Shown: positions 16,031 through 23,306 of the stretch, in pieces
Numbering within the stretch: the stretch's first letter is position 1
Layout: each line of letters starts with the position of its first letter
NCBI GenBank assembly: GCA_002385415.1
Contig: DGDL01000075.1
Coordinates: forward strand, 19,635-43,956
DNA from: Clostridiales bacterium UBA3953
Lineage (GTDB): Bacteria; Bacillota; Clostridia; Oscillospirales; CAG-272
DNA: 24,322 bases
Direction of reading: 5' to 3'
Made by a program: the position numbers and the translations under genes
The notes under the pieces: generated by a model
Told to the model about the DNA's origin: nothing
The model's input: the letters and a program-made list of their open reading frames with translations, nothing else
The model's database searches: none

Positions 16031-17101
16031 TTATTTCAGTTCAGCGAAATACTTGATGGTACGCACCATCTGGCAGGTGTAGGAGTTCTCGTTATCGTAC
16101 CACGCAACAACCTGAACCTGGTAGGTCTCGTCGTCGATTTTGCTTACCATGGTCTGGGTAGCATCAAAGAGCGAGCCGTATGTCATGCCGATAACGTCCG
16201 ACGAAACGATAGGCTCGTCTGTATAGCCAAAGCTTTCGTCAGAGGCTTCTTTCATAGCGGCGTTGATGCTATCAACCGTGATATCCTTGCCATTTACAAC
16301 CGCAACGAGGATGGTGACAGAACCGGTTATAACCGGAACACGCTGAGCGGAACCAATCAGCTTGCCGCTGAGTTCGGGGATAACAAGTCCGATAGCTTTC
16401 GCGGCGCCGGTAGTGTTGGGAACAATGTTTGCTGCTGCGGCGCGTGCACGGCGCAGGTCGCCCTTGCGGTGCGGGCCGTCGAGAACCATCTGGTCACCTG
16501 TATAGGCATGGACGGTTGTCATTATACCGCTGGAGATGGGAGCATAGTCGTTGAGCGCCTTTGCCAGCGGAGCAAGGCAGTTTGTGGTGCAGGAAGCCGC
16601 CGAGATAATCAGGTCATCGGGCGTGAGCGTCTTCTCGTTTACACCATAAACGATAGTCTTCAGGTCGTTGCCCGCGGGAGCGGAGATAACAACCTTCTTG
16701 GCACCTGCCTCGATGTGAGCCATGCTCTTCTCTTTGCTGGTGTAGAATCCGGTGCACTCGAGCACAACGTCAACATCATGCTCTTTCCAAGGCAGATCCT
16801 TTGCGTTGGGCATAGCGTAGATGGTGATCTCCTTGCCGTCAACCGTGATAGAGCCGGGCGTTACAACGGTCTTGCCGTCTTCCGCATAAACAGGCTCCTT
16901 AGAGGTTACGGTATGGAGGTTTTCGCCTATCTTACCTAAATATCCGCCCTGAGCGGTGTCGTATTTGAGCAGATGAGCAAGCATCTTCGGGCTGGTGAGG
17001 TCGTTGATAGCAACGATCTCATAGCCGGGGGTGCCGAACATCTGGCGAAAAGCAAGTCTACCAATGCGGCCGAAGCCGTTTATTGCAACTTTAACTGCCA
17101 T
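16031..17101 (-). CDS. gap: Glyceraldehyde-3-phosphate dehydrogenase, type I
   Basis: Catalyses the phosphorylating, NAD-dependent oxidation of glyceraldehyde 3-phosphate in glycolysis (cytoplasm, tetramer). The Rossmann motif INGFGRIGR is at 7-15, followed by INDL (acidic D34, typical of NAD preference). The catalytic motif SAASCTTNCLAP contains C171 and its partner H198 sits in TVHAYTGDQ. WYDNENSY is at the C-terminus. At 356 aa it is slightly longer than the usual 333-340, with extra residues around 63-90. AAGGAG lies about 9 nt before the ATG. It stands alone with its own promoter and terminator, divergent from rny. Confidence 0.98.
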   Translation of the reverse strand: MAVKVAINGFGRIGRLAFRQMFGTPGYEIVAINDLTSPKMLAHLLKYDTAQGGYLGKIGENLHTVTSKEPVYAEDGKTVVTPGSITVDGKEITIYAMPNAKDLPWKEHDVDVVLECTGFYTSKEKSMAHIEAGAKKVVISAPAGNDLKTIVYGVNEKTLTPDDLIISAASCTTNCLAPLAKALNDYAPISSGIMTTVHAYTGDQMVLDGPHRKGDLRRARAAAANIVPNTTGAAKAIGLVIPELSGKLIGSAQRVPVITGSVTILVAVVNGKDITVDSINAAMKEASDESFGYTDEPIVSSDVIGMTYGSLFDATQTMVSKIDDETYQVQVVAWYDNENSYTCQMVRTIKYFAELK

Positions 17102-17140
17102 GTGTGGGTCTCCTTGTGTTTAATTTTCATTCGCCCTTAT

Positions 17141-17169
17141 ATTTTACAATATTCATCTTCTTTATACAA
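17141..17169 (-). promoter_or_regulatory. Probable sigma-A promoter of gap
   Basis: On the minus strand TTGTAT (17169-17164, 3/6) and TAAAAT (17146-17141, 5/6) are exactly 17 nt apart, within an AT-rich stretch. The transcript would start about 33 nt before the gap ATG. Confidence 0.45.
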
Positions 17170-17256
17170 TACCTCTGCGAGTTTATTTTCATATTTTTTA
17201 CAAATGAAGCTAATTTACATTTGCCGCGAAAACAGTCCTGCACATGCCGCCAATAT

Positions 17257-17365
17257 ATGGCGCGCCATCTCTGTCTCTTGACAGGAAACAATGAGCCGGG
17301 CTAACAACGGCAAGGCAGCACCGCAGACGCCCGCCATGCCGCGTGGGCACCCTGCCACTGTTTCA
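17257..17365. repeat. Palindrome and nested inverted repeats between gap and rny
   Basis: A perfect 12-nt palindrome ATGGCGCGCCAT (17257-17268) is followed by a hairpin CTGTC-TCTT-GACAG (17271-17284). Then GAAACA near 17285 and TGTTTC near 17359 enclose GGCAG/CTGCC and GCCC/GGGC pairs, allowing a nested fold of about 80 nt. There is no coding frame and no T-run. It may be a regulator site, a small RNA or a remnant; I cannot tell which. Confidence 0.4.
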
Positions 17366-17405
17366 AGCAAAAACCGTGTGTAAATCAGGCTTTTTCCCAA
17401 AACTC

Positions 17406-17434
17406 TTGACTTTTGCTCACCGGACGTTTACAAT
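17406..17434 (+). promoter_or_regulatory. Sigma-A promoter of rny
   Basis: TTGACT (17406-17411, 5/6) and TACAAT (17429-17434, 5/6) are 17 nt apart. The predicted start near 17441 leaves a leader of about 105 nt. Confidence 0.8.
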
Positions 17435-17444
17435 ATTATATTAG

Positions 17445-17480
17445 CAAACCAGGCTGCGGGGCGTTTGCCCCGCCTGTTTG
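17445..17480 (+). promoter_or_regulatory. Stem-loop at the 5' end of the rny transcript
   Basis: GCGGGGC (17456-17462) and GCCCCGC (17467-17473) form a perfect 7-bp GC stem with a 4-nt loop. Outer CAAAC/GTTTG (17445-17449 with 17476-17480) can extend it after a small internal loop. It would lie within a few nt of the transcript 5' end. No T-run follows directly, so it does not look like a terminator. Confidence 0.6.
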
Positions 17481-17545
17481 TATAACTGTACTGCTTAATT
17501 TTTTCGAACCCCGTGACACTTATCTTTCAAACAGGGAGGTGCTTT

Positions 17546-19102
17546 ATGCCCGATTTTATATGGCCGGTTATCGCAGGTGCCGTGTGTCTTATCACAGGCA
17601 CGCTGCTTGGTATATTGATCGGTATCGTATATCGGAAAAAGGTCGGCGAAGCAAAAATCGGTTCGGCCGAACTTGAAGCCCAACGGATTATCGACGAAGC
17701 AATCAAAGAAGCGGAAACCAAGAAAAAAGAAGCGTTAATCGAAGCCAGAGAAGAAATACTCGCACAGCGAAACGAACTTGAGCAGGAAATCAGAGACCGT
17801 CGCCAGGAACTTTCGCGCAGCGAACGCGCGGTCGCACAGAAAGAGGAAAAGCTCGAGCGCAAACTCGACAGCCTCGAGAAGAAAGACGAAACATTAAACC
17901 GCAAAATCAAAGAATGGGAATCCAAAACAGAGGAGGTCGAGGAGCTCAAGCGCCAGCAGCTCATAAAACTTGAGGAAATCGCGGGACTAACCGCAGACGA
18001 GGCGAAAGCAGAGCTTGTATCTCGCATCGAAAACGAAGTCAAACACGAGGCGGCAGTCAAAATCCTCGAAATCGAGGCACAACTTAAAGAAGAAGCCGAA
18101 ATGCGCGCCCGCAACATAATCGGACTTGCAATCCAGCGCTGTGCATCCGACTTTGTTTCGGAAGCAACCGTTTCGGTCGTGCCGCTGCCCAACGACGATA
18201 TGAAAGGCCGCATTATCGGCCGCGAAGGACGAAACATACGAGCAATCGAAACCCTCACCGGCGTCGACCTGATCATAGACGACACGCCGGAGGCAATTAC
18301 CCTTTCAAGTTTCGACCCAATCCGCCGAGAAATCGCACGCATGGCGCTTGAAAAACTTATCGCCGACGGACGAATCCATCCGTCACGCATTGAGGAAACG
18401 GTCGAGAAAGCGCGCAAAGAAGTCGACATGATCATAAAGCAAGCCGGCGAGCGCGCTGTTTTTGAAACCGGAATACACGGTATGAACAGTGAGCTTGTCA
18501 AGATTTTGGGCAGGCTGCGTTATCGCACAAGTTACGGTCAAAATGTTCTGCGTCACTCCATCGAGGTGGCCATGCTTGCGGGCATGATGGCGGACGAGCT
18601 GGGCGTCGACTCGACGCTGGCAAAACGCTGCGGCCTGCTGCATGATATAGGCAAAGCAATGACGCAGGAGGTTGAAGGTTCCCACGTCAAGATAGGCATG
18701 GACATAGCGCGCAAATTTAAAGAGCACAGAGAAGTTATCCATGCCATTGAATCTCACCACGGCGATGTTGAGCCCCAGACGGTAATTGCAATGATCGTTC
18801 AGGCGGCTGACGCTGTGTCGGCAGCACGCCCCGGTGCAAGACGCGAGGATCTTGAAAACTATCTCAGACGTCTCGAAAAACTTGAAGAAATCGCCAACAG
18901 TTTCGAAGGCGTCGAAAAATCCTATGCCATACAGGCCGGCCGCGAAATACGCATAATGGTCAAGGCTGACCAGATATCAGACGAACAGATGGCGCTTATG
19001 GCGCGCGATATTGTTGTAAAAATCGAGGGTACTCTCGAGTATCCCGGCCAAATCAAGGTCAACTTGATCCGCGAAAGCCGGGCAGTCGAATACGCAAAAT
19101 AA
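17546..19102 (+). CDS. rny: Ribonuclease Y
   Basis: Membrane-anchored endoribonuclease that starts bulk mRNA decay in Firmicutes. The 518-residue protein has the standard family layout: an N-terminal transmembrane helix (5-28), a long charged coiled coil (about 38-195), a KH domain with GRIIGREGRNIRAIE (221-235), and an HD domain with LLHDIGKA (H366, D367), followed by SHHGDVEP and QAADAVSAARPGAR. The C-terminal part ends EYPGQIKVNLIRESRAVEYAK-like, as usual. The ATG at 17546 has GGGAGG 6 nt upstream; an earlier in-frame GTG at 17513 lacks a site. It is alone here: the common neighbours ymdB and spoVS are absent. Confidence 0.98.
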   Translation: MPDFIWPVIAGAVCLITGTLLGILIGIVYRKKVGEAKIGSAELEAQRIIDEAIKEAETKKKEALIEAREEILAQRNELEQEIRDRRQELSRSERAVAQKEEKLERKLDSLEKKDETLNRKIKEWESKTEEVEELKRQQLIKLEEIAGLTADEAKAELVSRIENEVKHEAAVKILEIEAQLKEEAEMRARNIIGLAIQRCASDFVSEATVSVVPLPNDDMKGRIIGREGRNIRAIETLTGVDLIIDDTPEAITLSSFDPIRREIARMALEKLIADGRIHPSRIEETVEKARKEVDMIIKQAGERAVFETGIHGMNSELVKILGRLRYRTSYGQNVLRHSIEVAMLAGMMADELGVDSTLAKRCGLLHDIGKAMTQEVEGSHVKIGMDIARKFKEHREVIHAIESHHGDVEPQTVIAMIVQAADAVSAARPGARREDLENYLRRLEKLEEIANSFEGVEKSYAIQAGREIRIMVKADQISDEQMALMARDIVVKIEGTLEYPGQIKVNLIRESRAVEYAK

Positions 19103-19269
19103 CCTGTTTACACAGACATTTTCATATTTATCAACTGGATATAGAGCAACCGGGAAAACAATCCGGGGCAAGACCCCGTCTGGATATATCTCCGTCCGCG
19201 CATCAAGCGTACGGAGTCGATAAGATCGCCCGCTGCGTTATCCACAAGCAAAGCCCACCCGATATTTAG
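19103..19269 (+). other. Structured 3' region of rny or candidate small RNA
   Basis: Between the rny stop and the following terminator there is no plausible gene, but there are two strong hairpins: CGGGG/CCCCG (19164-19178) and CTCCGT...ACGGAG with an inner CGC/GCG (19190-19216). A smaller CGAT-aag-ATCG hairpin follows near 19218-19228. The word CTGGATATA occurs twice (near 19135 and 19180). I see no separate promoter, so this is more likely the rny 3' untranslated region; it does not match a known RNA family to my eye. Confidence 0.4.
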
Positions 19270-19309
19270 TCGACGGCGCGTGACGCAAACTCCGCGCCGC
19301 CGATTTTTT
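19270..19309 (+). terminator. Intrinsic terminator downstream of rny
   Basis: CGGCGCG (19274-19280) pairs with CGCGCCG (19293-19299), with an outer TCG/CGA extension after an A-C mismatch, followed at once by six Ts (19304-19309). It lies 168 nt after the rny stop and just before the moxR promoter. Confidence 0.85.
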
Positions 19310-19310
19310 A

Positions 19311-19340
19311 TTGCAAAAGTTTTAGCTTTTGGTGTATAAT
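19311..19340 (+). promoter_or_regulatory. Sigma-A promoter of the MoxR-DUF58 operon
   Basis: TTGCAA (19311-19316, 4/6) and TATAAT (19335-19340, perfect) are 18 nt apart, right after the preceding terminator. The leader to the MoxR start is about 65 nt. Confidence 0.72.
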
Positions 19341-19413
19341 GTAATCGGAAATTCCCCAATATGATATTTTGGCATACAAAAACCATCTGAAAATAAGAGA
19401 GGTAAGATCCGTG

Positions 19414-20355
19414 ATGGCAACTAACACCGCGCGGCTGGCGTCCGCGCTCACCGAAAATATCGGACGGGTAATCTGCGGAAAAGACGACAAAATCACGCAC
19501 GTGATAACCGCACTGCTGGCCGGCGGTCATGTACTGCTGGACGACATCCCCGGCACCGGTAAAACAAGTCTTGCGCGCGCACTGGCAAAATCCATCGGAT
19601 GCGATTTCAAACGGGTACAGTTCACGCCCGACCTGCTGCCGTCCGACCTCACCGGCATCAACTACTACAACCAAAAAGAAAACGAGTTTGTTTTCAGACC
19701 GGGTCCGGTCTTTACAAACATCTTAATCGCCGACGAGATAAACCGCACCACACCCCGCACACAGTCGGCGCTGCTGGAGTGCATGGAGGAGCGGCAAACG
19801 ACAATAGACGGCGTTTCGTACAAACTCGATACCCCCTTCTTTGTAATCGCCACGCAAAACCCAATCGAGTCGCAGGGCACCTTCCCTCTGCCCGAGGCGC
19901 AGATTGACCGCTTTCTCATGAAACTGACGCTCGGCTATCCCGCGCCCGAGGCCGAAATTGACATGCTCGGCCGTTTTGCCGAGACCTCGCCGCTGGACAC
20001 ATTGGGCGCAGTGTGCACGAAAGCCGAAATTGTGGCCGCTATCGCAGCCGTGCGCACCGTGAAAGTATCCGATGCCATCAAGGACTATATTGTGCGCATT
20101 GTAAACGCAACACGAGATTCCGAGAAGATCCGCCTCGGCGTATCGCCGCGCGGCGCGCTGTGGCTGATGCGTGCGGCGCAGTCCAAAGCCGCCATCGAAG
20201 GCCGCGACTATGTTCTGCCCGACGACGTGAAAGCCGTCACGGTGCCTGTTCTTGCCCACCGCATTATATCGCGCTCGCAGCATACAATCCGCCTGCCCGA
20301 GTCAAACGAAAACATTATAGAATATATAATCGACGGCGTACGCGCGCCGATATGA
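19414..20355 (+). CDS. MoxR-family AAA+ ATPase
   Basis: MoxR ATPases are chaperone-like AAA+ proteins that work with the vWA-type proteins encoded beside them. This 313-residue protein has Walker A PGTGKT (46-51), Walker B ILIADE (103-108) followed by INRTTPRTQSALLECMEE, and sensor 1 ATQNP (146-150). ESQGTFPLPEAQIDRF is typical of the family. I chose ATG 19414; GAGAGG lies 11 nt upstream. The GTG immediately before (19411) has better spacing (8 nt) and would add one residue. It is followed 9 nt later by DUF58, the usual partner. Confidence 0.95.
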   Translation: MATNTARLASALTENIGRVICGKDDKITHVITALLAGGHVLLDDIPGTGKTSLARALAKSIGCDFKRVQFTPDLLPSDLTGINYYNQKENEFVFRPGPVFTNILIADEINRTTPRTQSALLECMEERQTTIDGVSYKLDTPFFVIATQNPIESQGTFPLPEAQIDRFLMKLTLGYPAPEAEIDMLGRFAETSPLDTLGAVCTKAEIVAAIAAVRTVKVSDAIKDYIVRIVNATRDSEKIRLGVSPRGALWLMRAAQSKAAIEGRDYVLPDDVKAVTVPVLAHRIISRSQHTIRLPESNENIIEYIIDGVRAPI

Positions 20356-20364
20356 GGCAGCGTT

Positions 20365-21645
20365 ATGTTTTTCGCATCAATTGTCATTTCCGTTTTAATA
20401 GTTTTCGCTGTTGTCTCGCGCATATATACAAAACATGTGTTCGACAGCGTTGAGTACTCGGCATCGCTGAGCGCAACGGAGGTTTTCGAGGACGAGGATA
20501 TATTCCTGTACGAAGAGATTGCAAACAACAAATTGCTTCCCCTCCCCTGTGTGCGCGTCGACACCGAGCTGCCCGAGGGCATGCGCTTCCGGCTGCACCG
20601 GCGCGAGGAGCCGGCTCCGCCCAAAAAGGCATCCGGCAGGCGCAAAGGTCCGATAACTTCCCGCTCGCTTAAAGACACAAAGAACAGCGAAACAAGCGTC
20701 TCCGAAGAGTATCTGCGCGGATATGTGCAAAGCATTTTTTCGCTACACAGCCACCGCAAGATTACCCGCCGCTGGCGGATTGCCTGCGAGAGGCGCGGAA
20801 CATACTCTATAAGCGGGACTCGGCTGATTGCGACCGACCCGCTGGGGCTTCTCACGCAGTCAAAACGCATCGAAGCGCCCACCGGAAGGCGCGCCACAGT
20901 GACCGTACTTCCCAAGCCGATAGAACTTCCCAAATTTTTCGCCGCTACATACCATCCAAGCGGCGAGCTGACGGCACCCCGCGGCCTGCTCTCCGACCCG
21001 CTGCGCATCGCGGGCAGCCGGGAGTACACCCCGCACGACCCGATGAACAAAATCAACTGGCTGTCTACCGCCGTACACGGCAAGCTGATGGTCAATGTCG
21101 AGGAGTATGCGGAGCAAAACAGGTTCGGTATTATCCTAAACATGCAGTCTCGCAGCCATGAGCTTAACCCGCGCACGCCGAGCAACCCGCAGGCCGTCGA
21201 GCTTTGCATCAGCGTTTGCACCTCACTGTTCGACATGATGTCGTCCGGCAGCGTACCCGTCAGACTTTTTGTCAACGCGCCGCCGGCGGATGCCGGATTG
21301 GGCGAAGAGAGCATGCTGATGATTGAAGACAGCCCGATTATAAGGACGCGCGAGTTTGCCGGTCGGGGCGATATGATCGAGGCGTTGCGGCTGCTTGCGG
21401 TTTTGCCCATGAAAATTTCATGCTCCATCGAAAAGCTGCTTGACGCGGTCGCCGACGACCCGCTTAAATTTGCCGACGGCGGCAATCTTGTCATTATATC
21501 GCCCTTTATAGACGAGCGCATGATAAACTTCCATGCCGCGATGAAGAGATCCGGCGTGCGCGTCGTGTTTTATATAACAAGCACAAGTAAAAATGCTCCC
21601 ATTATCCCTGAAGATGTCGAAGTTTGGTTCAGAACCTATCGATAA
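20365..21645 (+). CDS. DUF58 domain-containing membrane protein
   Basis: This 426-residue protein has an N-terminal hydrophobic helix (about 2-18), then a long soluble part. The DUF58 signature is at 219-232 (REYTPHDPMNKINW; usual form R-x-Y-x-x-G-D-x-x-x-x-I-x-W). A vWA-like domain follows from about 245. Where vWA proteins normally have D-x-S-x-S for a metal site, this one reads ILNMQSRS (about 257-264), so the Asp is Asn. GAGG lies 7 nt before the ATG, 9 nt after the MoxR stop. The function of such MoxR-DUF58 pairs is poorly known; assembly or quality control at the cell envelope is the usual suggestion. Confidence 0.9.
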   Translation: MFFASIVISVLIVFAVVSRIYTKHVFDSVEYSASLSATEVFEDEDIFLYEEIANNKLLPLPCVRVDTELPEGMRFRLHRREEPAPPKKASGRRKGPITSRSLKDTKNSETSVSEEYLRGYVQSIFSLHSHRKITRRWRIACERRGTYSISGTRLIATDPLGLLTQSKRIEAPTGRRATVTVLPKPIELPKFFAATYHPSGELTAPRGLLSDPLRIAGSREYTPHDPMNKINWLSTAVHGKLMVNVEEYAEQNRFGIILNMQSRSHELNPRTPSNPQAVELCISVCTSLFDMMSSGSVPVRLFVNAPPADAGLGEESMLMIEDSPIIRTREFAGRGDMIEALRLLAVLPMKISCSIEKLLDAVADDPLKFADGGNLVIISPFIDERMINFHAAMKRSGVRVVFYITSTSKNAPIIPEDVEVWFRTYR

Positions 21646-21672
21646 GCATGCAGGCACAAGTGAGGTGATTTT

Positions 21673-23157
21673 ATGACCGGACAGTCTGAAGACCTGCGAG
21701 GCGTTTCTAAAAAGACAGCAGCCGCTTTTGACAAGTTTTACAAGCTGCTTGCCTGCGCCGCGCTGATTTTTGTCACCGCACCGCTGCTCTACACTTTTAT
21801 GAGCCCGATTGCGGGCGAATATACACTGCCCATTACAGCAGTCGTCGCGCCCGCAATGTTTGTTGCCGGATATACTGTGCAGGCGCTGTTCGGCGCGGTA
21901 ACTAAAGTCGAGCGCACACCCTATTCGCATGCCTATGAAAAGCTCGACCGCTATTTTATACCCTCAAAAGCCGCGCTGCCGCTGACGCTTTGCGTTTTGG
22001 CAGCCTATGCCGTATCATCCTTATTTTCGCACGCTATGGCAAGCGGGGCTTTCGGTCTTTACGACAGAGCCTCGGCTCTTCCCCTTTTTGCCGGACTGCT
22101 CACCGGGCTTTTCACCGCGGCGGGAGTTGTGACGTGGTTTTATCCTTACGGCTATATAGTTTCGTTGCGCTCCTCGTTTGTATATTTGGTGATGCTTCTT
22201 GCCGATTTTGTACTAAACAGAGTTTTCGGTCAGTCGCAAAGCTTTCTTGCGGTTTGCTTTGTATTGTTTTTGATTTGCTCGCTTGTGGTTACAAACCAAA
22301 ATCACATCATTTCGATCATAAGCTCGTCCGGCACCGGCATTGTCACGCCGCGTGTGCGCTACTATAACCTCATTTCGGTCGGTCTTATTTGCCTGTTTGT
22401 CACTTTGACAGTGCCGATCGTGCTTTCCATTATGGTCGGCGCTACCGTACTCGGCAGAATGCTGCTGCTCTTCTCTTTGCGCAGCACAGTCGGCCAATCG
22501 GAAGAGGAAATGTATATGGACGCGAGCGAGCAGGCGTCAAAATTCAGCACGCTTTTATTCGGACAGTTTGACGATGTAAGCCCGTCGCTTGCAAAGCTGC
22601 TCTTCTTTATCTTCATGCTGATTTTGCTCGGCACGATTATACTGCTTATAGTCATGCGGCGCCGCAATATAATAAGATCGATTATCAATTTCCTCGATGC
22701 GTTGTTTGCGAATCTCATGGAGTTTTTTGCAAACCTCTTTGATTTCAACAAAATGTCCACCGAGAGGTTCGTTTTATCCGACTATCGCGACATTGAAACT
22801 AAAGCTGACAAAGCGGCGATAAGAGAGTATACCGGCAGGCAATATCAACGCCCGCCGCGCAGCTATCGCGACTTTTTGCGCAGGCTCGAGGCAATAGCCG
22901 ACCCGCGAGAAAAGCTTGTTTTCGCATATAATGAGCTTGTCCGCTGCTGGGGCGAGAAAAACGTCAAAATAAAATCATCCGATACTCCCGCCGAAATCGA
23001 GCGCAAGGTCAGCGCCGTTACATCCGACTCCCATGCGGAGCGTATAACCCGCGCGTTTGAATATGTCAAATACGCCGAGCTCGATTTGCCGGAGACGGAA
23101 TCGACAATGCTTGTTTCTCTCATGTGCGCCCAAATCAGATGGGCCTATGAAAACTGA
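21673..23157 (+). CDS. Polytopic membrane protein with DUF4129-like C-terminal domain
   Basis: This 494-residue protein has about eight hydrophobic helices (near 26-44, 54-74, 100-120, 136-156, 166-184, 189-208, 233-262 and 307-328). A cytoplasmic-looking C-terminal domain (about 395-494) contains EKLVFAYNELVRCWG followed by SSDTPAEIERKVSAV, the pattern of DUF4129 domains at the end of TgpA-type proteins. The transglutaminase core that separates the membrane and DUF4129 parts in TgpA is absent. GAGGTG lies about 7 nt before the ATG, 27 nt after the DUF58 stop. As the third gene of the MoxR operon it is likely the membrane partner of that system; the precise role is unknown. Confidence 0.82.
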   Translation: MTGQSEDLRGVSKKTAAAFDKFYKLLACAALIFVTAPLLYTFMSPIAGEYTLPITAVVAPAMFVAGYTVQALFGAVTKVERTPYSHAYEKLDRYFIPSKAALPLTLCVLAAYAVSSLFSHAMASGAFGLYDRASALPLFAGLLTGLFTAAGVVTWFYPYGYIVSLRSSFVYLVMLLADFVLNRVFGQSQSFLAVCFVLFLICSLVVTNQNHIISIISSSGTGIVTPRVRYYNLISVGLICLFVTLTVPIVLSIMVGATVLGRMLLLFSLRSTVGQSEEEMYMDASEQASKFSTLLFGQFDDVSPSLAKLLFFIFMLILLGTIILLIVMRRRNIIRSIINFLDALFANLMEFFANLFDFNKMSTERFVLSDYRDIETKADKAAIREYTGRQYQRPPRSYRDFLRRLEAIADPREKLVFAYNELVRCWGEKNVKIKSSDTPAEIERKVSAVTSDSHAERITRAFEYVKYAELDLPETESTMLVSLMCAQIRWAYEN

Positions 23158-23267
23158 AAAGCACTTGTTGTGACCATTTAAAGCCGCTATACGAGACGGG
23201 CAATAACACTCGCTCAAAAACCGGACACGGCGCTCGAATCCGACAAGCTGCGCATAAATTTCCCGAT

Positions 23268-23306
23268 AAAAAAGGCCGGCACGGCATTGCCCGTACCGGC
23301 TTTTTT
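23268..23306. terminator. Two-way terminator between the MoxR operon and the ABC exporter
   Basis: GCCGG-c-ACGG pairs with CCGT-a-CCGGC around a 6-nt loop. It is flanked by six As (23268-23273) and six Ts (23301-23306), so it can end transcripts from both sides. The ABC gene stop (23305-23307) lies inside the T-tract. Between 23158 and 23267 no other feature is seen. Confidence 0.9.

Noticed and set aside
17285..17365. tRNA-like fold
   Set aside because: No T-loop GTTC-R-A, anticodon stem or acceptor stem of the proper lengths can be drawn.
19133..19260. 6S RNA after rny
   Set aside because: 6S needs one long hairpin with a large central bubble; here there are several separate short hairpins.
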